A stretch of DNA of 64,000 bases from Protula sp. h YS-2021 (GCA_949752745.1 OX457026.1:23253308-23317307); one strand, 5' to 3'. Positions 45,080 to 58,401 are shown, counted from the stretch's first letter. The notes: generated from the sequence alone by a model not told the origin. Program-made: numbers and translations.

Positions 45080-45205
45080 TTTAGCCATTTCACGAAAATA
45101 GCTAAATTTGTTTTTTTTTGCAATTTCATGAAATGGCAAATGATTTCAGGCATTTCACGAAATGGCTAAAATGATTTGCCATTTTGTGAAATGGAAAGTT
45201 TCACT
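45080..45205. repeat. Phrase cluster CATTTCACGAAATGGCTAAA with hairpin
   Basis: TTTTAGCCATTTCACGAAA (45080) and TTTCACGAAATGGCTAAAA (45154) are inverted copies, with further variants between and after. It abuts the TA microsatellite. Confidence 0.7.
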
Positions 45206-45214
45206 CATTGACCG

Positions 45215-46820
<1,606 letters not shown>

Positions 46821-46829
46821 TATACTTCA

Positions 46830-48300
46830 CGTCTATTAAACTTAGGTTTCAACCTATAACTTCGGTTCCATTAGTTCCATTGATCAATTGTAAAATTATT
46901 CAATTATTAAGATTCATATAAAGAACACAAATGTGCAATGTAGTGAAAAAAGATTTTTGCAGACATGTTATCATTACAACAAATTCAGTAAAATAAGTAA
47001 GTTTATGTTACCTCTGTATGTCTATAGATAAGATGGCCATCGTTTTCCTTAGACCTCTGACCACCCCGTGATTTTTTGTTAATGCTATCTCCAGTTATGT
47101 TTTTTTTCTGACGACTTGGTGTACTGTACTTCGACACATTTAACATTGGTGTAACCACGTTTTTACAACTGGGTTGGGGGGGGGGGCAAACTGTTGTAAC
47201 GGAGGGGGGGGGCTGAAGGATACTATGGCCCCGACTCTAAAAAGGGGGGGGGGCTGAGCCCGCCCCCCCCCCCGGTGGCTACGCCTATGAAATTTAATGG
47301 AAAACTTAGCAGTATCTGATTGTATGACTTCAACGCCATTTCTGATCTTTGGCAGTTGATCAATTTCCGTTTCCCATGTCTGATCTACATAACGTTGAAT
47401 GGTCATCAGCATCCAGTTTTATCGCTGAGGACCGCTAAATTTGTTTGTGTTCTTGAAAGACAGTGATCAAATTTATTTTTGATGGTCTCACACTTCGCTA
47501 GATGATGTGTTTAATGCTTTACTTTCTACTTCATTTCGTCGCATATAAAAATTAATTTATCAAATAGCACTTCTATTTCATTTTCAGCATTGCTAATGTC
47601 TTCTACAATTTTTCCCTTTTTATTTTCACTTTGGATCTGGAATGATGTATTTTATTGAGCACATTTTCAGTTTTTTTTCATTAGGCCTCTAACTAGTTTC
47701 TTCGTCACTGCACTAATTAATGAAAAAAGCTGTACTTGCGAAATTTTTTATACTTGTAATGTTGAAGCAAATCTCTCACAAATATACTCGTTCCATTCGT
47801 TGCATAAAAAGTTGTCATCTATAGTTCACATAACATATTTCTGTTTTGCCCAACGGTTTTCACGTCAATGTCAGAAGCTCTCCCGGTATCAACAATTTCC
47901 TCAATGCATGGAGCACAGAGCACATAGCCACACCTGAGTGATTGCAGTCATTGATATGGTATCCAGCAAACTGGGAACTGGATGTGATCGTCTGTAAGTA
48001 GTGTTTGGTCATCTCACAGAAACACACAATGAATACTTCAGACAGATTAATCACTCTGTAAACACCTAAAGAAAATGCAACTTTTTAGTCAAAATAAACG
48101 GTTTACGACATGATATATATTAATGGGTCTGAGACACATTCTCCTAATTACAGGGGCCTAATATAAGAAAGTAAGACGCATAGCATTCTAATGTGATTCT
48201 TTCACACATCACATCATTCCTTCTGTTGAAAAACATGTTTTTGAGAAAAATGCCTCTAGACTTTTAGCGTACTGTGCAATGGGTCTCGCATATTACCACA
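46830..48300. other. Gene-free stretch with G/C homopolymers
   Basis: G and C runs lie at 47166-47275, next to GGTGGCTACGCCTATG, the end of an interspersed repeat. A minus-strand frame at 48054-47860 looks protein-like but matches no family I recognise and lacks clear splice sites. Confidence 0.35.
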
Positions 48301-48309
48301 CAGACTATT

Positions 48310-48400
48310 GACGCCCCGGAATTTCCCGCGCAAATTGCCCCCGTTGGACTGTTCCCCACGTGGATTAATGCCCGTGGGACGATTCCCCAGGGGGCTTTTT
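48310..48400. repeat. Decayed arm resembling foldback element A
   Basis: CCCCGGAATTTCCCGCGCAA, ATTGCCCCCGTTGGACTGTT and GACGATTCCCCAGGGGG echo the GACAATTCCCCC phrase of element A. No partner arm was seen. Confidence 0.45.
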
Positions 48401-49289
48401 ATATCTTTTCATGATTAAATTTTCGTCCTATCTTTTTAATCGAGCAGTTATTAGTAATGTTACCAATAGGTTAATTGTGTTTCTGGTGTTTTATTGCATG
48501 CCAATTTTCCAGCACTTTCTTTGAAATTAACAATATGTTCCTGTTATCAACGGTGATGACCCAGATAGCAAAGCTATGTTGGCCCAACATCGGCAAAGGT
48601 TGGGCTTTGGTTGTAATCGTTGGCAGTTGGCGTAACAATGTAGGCCCAACGTTGGCAATTTTTGAAGAACCAACACTAATTTGTAAGGATTGGTTCAACG
48701 TTGGTCCAACCGCTTGCCAACGTTTTTATCACTGTTGGGTAAAGGTTGGCATTTATTGTTGGCATTACGTTGGGCCAACGATCGCATTTTTTCAGGAATA
48801 GTTTCTCACAGGAAATCAGTCTCGGCGGGATAAAACTGCTTGCAAGCAACGTTCCGTGTGAAACTGAAATCAAAGTTAATTTTTTCGAGTTTTTGGAGCA
48901 CAATGGCACAGCCTTCAAATAACAGGTAAATATAAAGAATCCTAGAACAAATGTACCGATTTAGAAACATATTTTATGGTTGCATTAAGAAACAAATACC
49001 CATGAAATGTGAGCGGTAATATGTGCTTTCAAAAACATGTGCAAGCTGGGTTGTTTTACCGTAGGGCTAGCGTTGGCAAAGCTTTTGGGAGATATTCCGC
49101 GACCATTACGCACGTTCAACTATTTCCAAGAAATCCAGATCTCTTCCTTAAGTCACCCCGGACGTAAAATTTCTGCATGGCCATTTGTTTATGCAACCAT
49201 CGAAGTTGTTTACATTTCAATCAAAATGCTACCTTTCCCCGATTTACATCCAACGTTAGCCCAACGTTGCGAACCGTGCATAGACGCAA

Positions 49290-49800
49290 GTTGAATAAAT
49301 GAAATAAACATGCAAACTGGTCCGAAATGCAAGCCTCACATCAACGTACGTTAATTAAACATGCGCACTGGTTCGAAATGGGAACCCTGCATCGACGCAA
49401 GTTGAATAAACATGCGCACTGGTTCGAAATGCAAACTGCGCATTAACGCAAGTTAAATAAACATGCGCACTAGTCCGAAGTGCGAACCGCTCATCAACGG
49501 AAGTGGAATAAACATGCGCACTGGTTCGAAATGCAAACTGCGCATTAACGCAAGTTAAATAAACATGCGCACTATTCCGAAGTACGAACCGCTCAGCAAC
49601 GGAAGTTGAGTAAACATGCGCACTGGTTGGAAATGCGAACCCTGTATCGACGCAAAGTTAAATAAACATGCGCATTTGTCGCAAATACAAACCGTGCATC
49701 GCCACAAGTGAAATAAACATGCGCTCTGATCCGAAATGTGAACCGCGCATGAGCACAAGGTAAATAAACATGCGCAGTTGTTCAATATGCGAAAGGTGAA
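49290..49800. repeat. 51-bp satellite, ten units
   Basis: AAACATGCGCACTGGTTCGA-type units start at 49306, 49357, 49408, 49459, 49510, 49561, 49612, 49663, 49714 and 49765: the spacing is 51 bp each time. Units at 49408-49612 show a 102-bp dimer pattern. The 51-bp length keeps a minus-strand frame open (92 codons at 49833-49555), which is a shadow. Confidence 0.95.
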
Positions 49801-49819
49801 GAATTTTGGAAATATTATA

Positions 49820-50200
49820 TTGTTGCTATACATTATCCAAGATGGCGACTGGTGGCCATTTTGGACTTTCCGATCGGGTGTTGAAACAACCCGAACCGAG
49901 ATATTTACCCACTAACGGTGTATATAAAATTTGAAAATAATGGCACAAACACTTTTTAACTTATTGTGTTTATTTTTGTTGCTATACAACATCCAAGATG
50001 GCGGCTTGCGGTCATTATGAATTTTTCGACAGATTCCAAAATCAACTAGATTTGAGATATTTCCTTGATAAGTGTGTGTATAACACTTAATAATGATCGA
50101 CTATGTACTTTTTACATTATAATGTTTATAATTATTGCTATGCAATATCTAAGATGACCGATGGCGGCCATTGTGAATTTTCTGATTTGGTACAAAAGCC
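49820..50200. repeat. ~155-bp tandem repeat, three units
   Basis: TTGCTATACAACATCCAAGA followed by TGGCGGC occurs near 49820, 49978 and 50133, with decreasing similarity. Confidence 0.8.
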
Positions 50201-51289
50201 ATTTTTACACATCATGTATGTAACGACTCGCTCCCAAGACTCAAGAGTAATCCACAAGTATTATATAGTTTCTAATATTGAGATAAGTCAACATTTTCTG
50301 GTAACTGTATAGTTCTAGACGATACTTAAATTTTCATTTTTTTGCAGTTGCTGTAAGGCGAAAACGTGGTTTCGAAGATTCAACTGGGGCGGAGATTGAA
50401 AGGGTCAATAAGGATTGGCTCAGATTTGCCTCTGATCGCAACGGAGGCCGAAAAAGGACAATGCAGACTCTCGTGACTGAATAAATTTAACAAACTTTGC
50501 CCTTTATCCTGTGGTGTTATTTTTACAAGTTCGAATTGAATGAAACTTGTCTGAGAAAATAAACACAAGGTTTTGAAGTGGGAGTTTTTATGGAGTTAAA
50601 ATTAAAAATTTTTCGGTAAAAATCATTCACGCTAGTACATGTGTCACTGATGTTTTGCAGGAAACCTGTTACATAATGTTATTCATTAATTGCCATGCAC
50701 TTGACAATTTTTCAGAATGCCCGTAATTTATTTTTCCTACGCTGGCAAGAAGTTCGGCCAATCTGCACGGTTCTCTAGAACCGACGTTGGCAATTCACCA
50801 AGGCCTAACATTGCATGTGTTTGTCGTTTAATTGTTGGCCCTACCGTTGGGTTAATGTTGGCCCATCGTATGGCATGTTTTTACTACGTTGGCCCAAAGC
50901 TTTACCAACACGTTGGCAAGAAGGTGGGCCGATTTGCACGCCTCAGTTGGTCCAACGTTGGCAATCCACCGAGGCCCAACGTTGCATGTGTTTGTTGTTT
51001 AATTGTTGGCCCCACCGTTGGGTTAATGATGGCCCATCGTATGAAATTTTTTTTTACTACGTTGGCCCAACGCTATACCAACACGTTGGCAAGAAGGTGG
51101 GCCGATGTGAACACCTCAGTTGGTCCAACGTCATCAGCCAACCGAGGCCCAACTAGGATTGTTGGCAAAATAAATGTAGGTTTAATGTTAGTCCAACTAT
51201 GTATTGCTATCTGGGGACGCAGGACTTTCCTGATCACTGAAAAGAAACGGCAGAAATGATTAACAAAAATGCCTAGGGACATGTGACCA

Positions 51290-51400
51290 GCCGAAGAATT
51301 AAAAAAACTGGCCACAAATTTATTTTTAAAAAATGCCATCATTTGGATCGCCAAAAAACTTCTCAACAAAGACTACCTAGGATACTCGTACAAAACTGAG
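51290..51400. repeat. Single diverged monomer of the 56.4-kb satellite
   Basis: AAATGCCATCATTTGGATCG, then CCAAAAAACTTCTCAACAAA and CTACCTAGGATACTCGTA, parallels the CATTTGGCCA, CGGATCGCCAAAA and CTACCTAGGGA blocks of the 155-bp array at 56420-58320. Confidence 0.6.
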
Positions 51401-51419
51401 GTGAAGCAGCATTTCAAAT

Positions 51420-51840
51420 AAAAACTCATGGCGTCATGCGTTGTCCAATATGCGTTAACTGCAATAATGACCTGCAGTCCAACACAAAGCATAATCCCAC
51501 CAATTTCTCGCTCTCGAGTTATCGTATTAACAAAGTCAAGTGTCCATAACACGATTTTACGTCATGCGTCATGCGTTGCGCCACATAGGCCAAATGCAAT
51601 ATGAACCGTAACACCCATCCAAGGCATTATCCTACCAAGTTTGAAGCTGATCGAACGTTTCATTCTGCAGTTAAAGTGATGATATATTTTTCGTGTTTTG
51701 ACCTCATATGGCGTCACGCGTTGTTCAATATACGTAAAAGACAAAAGGAAGCGACAGGCCTGCACAAGGCATAATCCTACCAAATTTGAAACCGATTCGA
51801 CTTGTCGTTCTCGAGTTCTGCTGTAACAAAATCTGGTGTC
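51420..51840. repeat. ~145-bp tandem repeat, three units
   Basis: TGGCGTCATGCGTTG, CAAGGCATAATCCTACCAA and TTCTCGAGTT blocks recur around 51428, 51565 and 51710. Confidence 0.75.
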
Positions 51841-51878
51841 TACAACAGACGCACATACACTACAGACAGATACTCATG

Positions 51879-53090
51879 CGGAAAAAAATACCAACGGAAA
51901 ATATGGCAACTGGAAATAGTGGCAACGGAAAAATGGCAAAGCGAAAAAGTGGGAAAAAATTGCAAATTATTTTGAATTTTATTGTTGCCCAAAATAGAGG
52001 CCTTATTAAAAGACGAAAAGTTCTTGCTTGTACTCATGGGTTAAATGGGCAGCATTGTTTCAAAGAAACTAGCCTCTGTGACTACTCAGGATCAAAGAAA
52101 TTACCACTCATTGTCGTAAATGCCACACGGGTGTTTCCAGCGTCTACGCCCTGCTGCAAAGGAAATCATAAGAAACGTAGGAGTCGCGTCTGCGGGTTGT
52201 CATCGAGCGATGCACCGAGGTCTACCAACAAGCAGATTCAGCGACGATCGTTATCGACTTCGAGCAGGCCGTGCTCCGAGCCATGGGTGTTGTTTTCGGG
52301 GACCATGTTATGGTGCAGATATGTTTCTATCATTCCACACAATTAACATGGCGCGAAGTCTAACAATTTGAACTCGGTCAGAGATACTAGGCTTCCGAGG
52401 AGGATAAGCTCTTCTGCGGAATGCTGTATGGCGTGGCATTCTACCCATCGAAGATCTGCCAGAAGGTATGGACTTCCACCGCAACAACACACAAGAGGTT
52501 GATGCCACTACTGGATTACTTTGAAGCGACGTATTCCCGGGCATACCGAAGGATGAAACGCCAAGATGACTGAATTGAAGTGGCTATGCTACGCAGAATC
52601 CCACCCATGTTCTCCCCGGCTGTGTGGAATGTGCACCACGTGACAATGGATGGAGAGCAGCAGTGAACTAGCATGGAACCATGTGTAGAAGCTGATTCAC
52701 TGGCTGAAAGGTGATGCGGCCCAAGTCAGTGCCACTCTTCTCGCGGATTCTCGGGCTGAAACTCCACACAGCCGTGTCAAGCGTCCTTACTCTCAGTCAG
52801 AGGTACGCCTTGTTTAACTAAACAATAAACTTTAATAACAGACTGAGGAACGTTCTGTGTAGTGTAGTTAGGACGACGGTTTATGAGAACTTTTATCTCA
52901 GTAGCAGTTTTTACGGAAGTGGCAAAAGTAGAAGGTTACTGAATACATGCCTTGTCGAGAGATTGTAGCACTGGCACCAGTACGTAGATTTTAGTGCTTT
53001 TGTCGCAGAAAGAGCCATGATGCTGATTTGTTGCCAATTTTTCCGTTTCCATTACTTCCAGTTGCATCTTTTTCCCTTGCCATTTTCCTA
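51879..53090 (+). mobile_element. Element E: MULE with phrase-built inverted repeats, decayed
   Basis: The left arm (51879-51965) repeats GGCAACGGAAAAATGGCA-like text. The right arm (53025-53090) holds the inverse (TTGCCAATTTTTCCGTTTCC, CCAGTTGCATC, CCTTGCCATTTTCC). They enclose a plus-strand Mutator-like transposase remnant. Target duplications are no longer visible. This is the only phrase-armed element in the window with coding remains. Confidence 0.75.
51990..52815 (+). pseudogene. Mutator-like (MULE) transposase remnant
   Basis: The best segment begins IDFEQAVLRAMGVVFGDHVM at about 52253, where DFE is the second catalytic aspartate region of MULE transposases, followed by the C/H region ICFYHSTQLTWREV. 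Stops (52357, and a TAG near 52389) interrupt it, then KLFCGMLYGVAFYPSKICQK, LLDYFEATYSRAYRRMKRQD, PAVWNVHHVTMDGEQQ and, in another frame, a WNHV-KLIHWLKGDAA ending. The order fits MULE transposases up to the WN-RTNN-type region. Upstream (51990-52250) a frame with CTHGLNGQHCFKE is less certain. At least four stops make it dead. Confidence 0.72.
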
Positions 53091-53433
53091 CCACACCTCC
53101 CCCCACACCCACACACTCACAGAAAGTAAAAGTTCAACAAGTATACCAGTGAACTGGTTAAGTCCAACTGCCGCACCTCCGTTTTTGAAATAAAACAGTT
53201 CGAGTGACCCTGACCTTTGACCCAAGGTCACCAAAACCTAATCAGGCCAAGATCCTTCAGGTCAAGTGCTTTTGCCCACCATTCTACCTACCAATTTTGG
53301 TTGAAATCTGTCCAGCTAAACTTGAGATACCCGCCTTATACAACAGCAATCATCCAACTTCAGGCTCTGCTGCTCTCGATCAATATCGATCAATAGCTAA
53401 AGAAAGCACATTTCAAAGCTGATATTTTCATTT

Positions 53434-53505
53434 GGCCGGTTTAGCTCAATTGTATGATGCTCGCTCGACGAGCGATAGGTACGAAGTTCAAAAACAGGCT
53501 GTGGG
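53434..53505 (+). repeat. tRNA-derived SINE head
   Basis: GGCCGGTTTAGCTCAATTGT at 53434 carries an A-box-like TAGCTCAATTG, and ACGAAGTTCAAAAA near 53481 a B-box-like motif, at tRNA spacing; CGCTCGACGAGCG could form the anticodon stem. Several mismatches and no matching acceptor stem at the 3' end indicate a SINE head, not a working tRNA gene. Confidence 0.55.
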
Positions 53506-53529
53506 CTTATGATTCATAAGTAGTCAAAA

Positions 53530-55345
53530 TTTAACATTTAAAAAATCTGGCAATTTTTCATTTTTTTAGAAAAATAAAAAATAACCACGCGTTGCACACC
53601 TCCAATATATGTACTCTCTCTGTGCAAGAAAGAAATGAAATCACTGTATTCGTTACTGTAATATACAAAATTACCACTATAAATAGTGGTTGTCACACAC
53701 TTTCATAGCATTTAAAAAATCCAGCAATTTTTCAATTTTCGACAAAAATAAAAAACAACCACGCATTGCACACCTCCAATATACGCTCTCTCTGTGTGTA
53801 AGAGAAAAATAAAATCCCTTTAATAGTGACTGAGATCTAGCGCGTACAAACTTACCACTATGCATAGGGGCAATTGCACATTTTCACAACATCTCAAAAA
53901 TCTGGCAATTTTTCAATTTTTGGGAAAAATAAAAAATAACCAAGCGTTGCAATCTCCAATATATGTGCTCTCTCTGTGCGAGAAAGAAATGAAATCATTA
54001 CATTAGTTACTGAAATATGGCGCATACAAACTTAACACTATAAACAGTAGTTATCACACGGTGTCAGGATAAGTCGCCATCAATCCAACTCGCCATAAGG
54101 CGACTTGGTATACCAACTCGCCACAGGCGACTTGGCAACCAAGTCGCCTATTTCTGTGCCAACTCACCACAACTTGCACACCACAATTCTTGTTTTATTT
54201 TATATTCTTTTCTTTCTTTTATTCTGCGTTCTTATTTTACCGTTTCTTACCGAATAACAGCCTTTCGCTAATTGCCAAATCGAATGTTTAAAGTTTTTTT
54301 GAAACAGCTAATTGCGTTTAGGTACATCGTTAATTATCATCTCTCCGGAAGTTAAAAAGCTCTTTAAAAGCTATTTTGCTTGCAAAGTACATTTTTTGTA
54401 ATCTACACTTAAAAGACAGAACAGAACACAATTGAACGACTGGTCTAGCGAATACAAAGTTAATTGCAATTATCTGTGAAAAGAAAAAATAAGACATTGC
54501 GCACACTGACTGCAATCACTTGTGCTATGAACGTTTCTTTAATTCGGCTCCATCCAACTATAGACTGCAATTTGCTTTGACAAAAATAAGAAGACAGAAG
54601 TTACTTTATGGTAATAGCACTCAATATGATTGCAATTCGTTGAAATTCATTGAACCAATAACGCGTTCATGGTGCAAACGGAGGGCCAATAATCTGTTTT
54701 ATTCAATAAAATGTAAATACAGTGTTTTTTATAATATTTTACACACCATTTTTCGTCACATTCAATTTTATATATATATAGCGATTATCCAACCTATTTA
54801 TGAAATCGTAACAGAGGACATTGTGTCTGCAAATTTCACCAGAAAACATGTTGACGACTTGGCAGTAGTGTAGGTGAGTTGGCACGCAATTCCTAACTCT
54901 TGGCGAGTTGGCTTTGGTGACTTGGTTTAGGGGTTTATGGCGAGTTGGATTGATGGCGACTTGTCTAGAATCCTTATCACACATTTTTACATTTAAAAAA
55001 TCTGGCAACTTTTCAATTTTCGACAAAACTAAAAAACAACCACCCGCTGCACACCTCCAATATACGCTCTCTCTGTGTGCCAGAGAAAAATAAAATCCCT
55101 TAAATAGTGACTGAGATCTAGCGCGTACAAACTTGCCACTATACATAGAGGCAATTGCACATTTTCACAAAATTTCAAAAATCTGGCAATTTTTCAATTT
55201 TTGAGAAAAATAAAAAATAACCAAGCGTTGCACACCTCCAATATATGTACTCTCTCTGTGCAAGAAAAAATGAAATAACTTTATTAGTTACTGAGATATG
55301 GCGCGTACAAACTTACCACTATAGATGGAGACACACAGACGGATA
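53530..55345. repeat. ~177-bp tandem repeat, five units, split by element F
   Basis: TCTGGCAATTTTTCA or its variant begins at 53546, 53720, 53901, 55001 and 55182. Removing the 923 bp of element F plus its duplication makes the spacing 174-181 bp throughout. Units contain TTGCACACCTCCAATATATG and CTCTCTCTGTGCAAGA. The tail is AGACGGATAGACGGACACGG. Confidence 0.9.
54060..54973. mobile_element. Foldback element F with 9-bp target duplication
   Basis: A 914-bp insertion in a satellite unit. The left end is GGTGTCAGGATAAGTCGCCA, the right end in reverse complement GGATTCTAGACAAGTCGCCA; both continue TCAATCCAACTCGCCATAA. Arms repeat AACTCGCC and AAGTCGCC phrases. TTATCACAC is duplicated at 54051-54059 and 54974-54982, exactly at the ends. 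The AT-rich inside has no transposase. A 9-bp duplication fits MULE or Drosophila FB-type elements. Confidence 0.93.
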
Positions 55346-56415
55346 GACGGACACGGCCAGTTTCATAAGTCCCCCGCTACGCGCCCACGCGCGGTGGCGG
55401 AGGGGGGGGGGGCAAAAAACAAAATGTTTTCCCTTTACGGAGGAATATGATTTTAGGCATCGATGTTTCAAAAATTAAAAATCCCAACATCTGAACAACT
55501 TTTTGAGGATAGTCAAACGAATCAGTTTTTCTGAGAGGATTAAGGAATAACTGTGAAGCATTTTGAACTAAAAATTCGTCCATTGGAATACGAATGCCCC
55601 GACCGAACTGCCATATGGTATGGGGAATAGGGATTCCTAGATGAGCAACTGTCTATATATATTTCAATGGAAAATCTCATGGGAAATCAAATAAAATATT
55701 TCAAAGTCCCACAGTGACCTTGAACAAGGTCATCAAAACATAATCAGCTCTGGAACATTATATATAACAAGCATGTCCAGGGACATGGTGACCAACCGTG
55801 ACCTACAGAATATATATCCAAGAAGCACAGACAAAATCATGATCAAATTGGCAGACAGCGGTTACGAAAAAAGCCGTAACTGAATGGAGAAAATATTCGC
55901 TCACTTGCTCGGTGTAGTTGTGGCTGATGAGGAGTCATTCTTTCAATTCTTTCATAAGGGGACAAGAATACCAAGCGTGTGGTGAAAAGACCAAACACAG
56001 GGAATAATTTCGGGAAAAGCAGTGGTAGAATAGGCAAATGCAAGATCTAATGTCGTGTTAAGAGTGTGTGATGGGATTACATACAATCTGATTAGTTGAA
56101 GGAAAATACTCTAATGTGTAAACACTCAAAGAAAATTACTTTGAAAATTACTCTAATGTGTAAACACTCAAAGAGTGCAGTTGAAATGAACTCCTTGGAC
56201 AACACTTCATGTATGTTTTTTAGATCAAAAGCAAGGCCATGCGGAGGTCGTCGACATTCTGTTGAAACGAACTGGTCACATCTCAGTATGGGATGAAAGC
56301 CATCTATTTAAATTTTTTTTGTTATCATCGTCGGCTGTTAAACGGCTTTCAATGCGATAATGTCACACGCAAGATAGTTGTCATCACAGCGTACCAAATC
56401 AAAATGAGCGGCCAT
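55346..56415. other. Gene-free stretch
   Basis: It contains a piece of the GTGACCTTGAACAAGGTCAT repeat (about 55700, related to 53215 and 58540), a G run at 55400, and a 45-bp direct pair (CTAATGTGTAAACACTCAAA at 56110 and 56152). No gene was supported. Confidence 0.4.
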
Positions 56416-56419
56416 ACTC

Positions 56420-58320
56420 AAAATTGTATGAGAAGAAGCAATTTGAAAATTAGACACAAAAAAATAAAAAAATGTCCCCCATTTGGTCAATTTTTTTCGG
56501 ATCGCCAAAATGAGTAATTTTTCAAAAGAGGCCTACCTAGGGAGTACTCGTGAAAAATTTGAAGAAAATTTGATCAAAGTGTGGGAGAAGAAGCATTTTG
56601 AAAATTGGCAACAACAAAATTACAAATGTCCTCCATTTGGCCAATTTTTGGCGGATCGCCAAACAAAAAAAAAACAATTTTTCAAGAGAGGTCTACCTTG
56701 AGAACAACTATCAAACATTTGAAAGGAATCCGATCAAAATTGTGGGAGATGAAGCAATTTGAAACTTTGACACCAAAAAATTAAAAAATGTCCCCCATTT
56801 AGCCAGTTTTTGGCGGATCGCCAAAATAAGTAATATTTCAAGAGAGATCTACCTTGAGAACAACTATCAAAAATTGGAAAGGAATCCGATCAAAATTGTG
56901 CGAGAAGAAGCAATTTGAAAATTGTAGACCAAAAAATTTGAAAATGTCCCCCATTTGGCCAATTTTTGGCGGATCGCCAAAATAAGTAATTTTTCAAAAT
57001 AGGTCTACCTAGGGAATATGGGTGCAAAATTTGAAGAAAGTCTGATCAAAATTGTGGGAGAAGAAGCATTTTGAAAATTGGCAACCACAAAATTACAAAT
57101 GTCCCCCATTTGGCCAATTTTTGCCGGATCGCCTAAAAGAATAATTTTTCACGACAGGTCTACCTTGAGAACAAGTATCCAAAATTGGAAAGGAATCCGA
57201 TCAAAATTATGGGAGAAGAAGCAATTTGAAAATTTGACACCAAAAATTAAAAAATGTCCCCTATTTGGCCAATTTTTGGCGGATCGCCAAAATGTGTAAT
57301 TTTTCAAAAGAGGTCTACCTAGGGCATATTTGGGTAAAATATGAGAGGAATCCGATCAAAACTGAAGGAGAAAAAGCATTTTGACAATTGGCAACCGAAA
57401 AATTTGAAATGACCCCATTTGGCCAATTTTTTGCGGAGCGCCAAAAAAAATAATTTTTAAAGAGAGAAACACCTAGAGAACATTCGTGTAAAATTTGGTA
57501 AAAATCTGATTAAAATTGTGGGAGAAGAAGCATTTTGAAAATTGGCAACCACAAAATTACAAATGTCCCCCATTTGGCCAATTTTTGGCGGATTGCCAAA
57601 AAAAGTAATTTTTCAAGAGAGATCTACCTTGAGAACAACTATCAAAAATTGGAAAGGAATCCGATCAAAATTGTGCGAGAAGAAGCAATTTGAAAATTGT
57701 AGACCAAAAAATTTAAAAATGTCCCCCATTTGGCCAAGTTTTGGCGGATCACCAAAATAAGTAATTTTTTAAAATAGGTCTACCTAGGGAATATGGGTGC
57801 AAAATTTGAAGAAAATCTGATCAAAATTGTGGGAGAATAAGCATTTTGAAAATTGGCAACCACAAAATTACAAATGTCCCCCATTTAGCCAATTTTTGGC
57901 AAATCGCCAAAAAGAGTAATTTTTCAAGACAGGTCTACCTTGAGAACAACTATCCAAAATTGGAAAGGAATCCGATCAAAATTGTGTGAGAAGAAGCAAT
58001 TTGAAAATATGACACCAAAAAATTAAAAAATGTCCCCCATTTAACCAATTTTTGGCGGATCGCCAAAATGAGTAATTTTTCAAAAGAGGTCTACCTAGGG
58101 CATATTTGTGTAAAATTTGAGAGGAATCCGATCAAAACTGAAGGAGAAGAAGCATTTTGAAAATTAGCAACCGAAAAATTTGAAATGCCCCCCATTTAGC
58201 CAATTTTTGGCGGAGCGCCAAAAAAAATAATTTATAAAGAGAGGTATACCTAGAGAACATTCGTGTAAAATTTTAGAGGAATCCGATCAAAACTGAAGGA
58301 GAAGAAGCATTTTAAGTAAA
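56420..58320. repeat. 155-bp satellite, twelve units
   Basis: The landmark GTCCCCCATTTGGCCAATTT (or variant) falls at about 56474, 56628, 56790, 56945, 57101, 57256, 57411, 57564, 57720, 57876, 58031 and 58186, spaced 153-162 bp. Other fixed blocks are TGGCGGATCGCCAAAA and GGTCTACCTAGGG or GGTCTACCTTGAG, the two versions marking unit types that interleave. All ORFs here are shadows. Confidence 0.95.
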
Positions 58321-58401
58321 AGTTTACACATGTACATACACACGTACATACGTACATACGGACGACGGATACCCCTCTATTGATAAGATAAGACCAGCCC
58401 G

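Larger units (their letters stand above)
48560..51215. mobile_element. Large foldback element D (TTGGCCCAACGTTGGC arms)
   Basis: The ends are CCCAGATAGCAA at 48560 and its inverse TTGCTATCTGGG ending at 51215. Long arms of repeated TTGGCCCAACGTTGGCA variants fill 48560-48795 and 50730-51215. The right arm contains an internal ~175-bp direct duplication (for example TTTAATTGTTGGCCC at 50827 and 50998). Between the arms lie a 51-bp satellite and a ~155-bp tandem. There is no transposase. Length is 2,656 bp. Confidence 0.8.

Noticed and set aside
47860..48054. Minus-strand 64-codon frame that looks protein-like
   Set aside because: No motif or family is recognised and no clear splice sites border it.
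49555..49833. 92-codon minus-strand ORF
   Set aside because: It is kept open by the 51-bp period of the satellite; no family resemblance. Noted as a curiosity under findings.
50717..51259. 180-codon ORF with VGPTVGLMLAHR repeats
   Set aside because: It is a translation of the TTGGCCCAACGTTGG arm of element D.
53434..53505. Functional tRNA gene
   Set aside because: A and B boxes are imperfect and the 3' acceptor strand does not pair with the 5' end; better explained as a SINE head.
56483..57760. Several 70-codon ORFs containing CPPFGQFLADRQ
   Set aside because: They are reading frames of the 155-bp satellite, interrupted by stops in other units.
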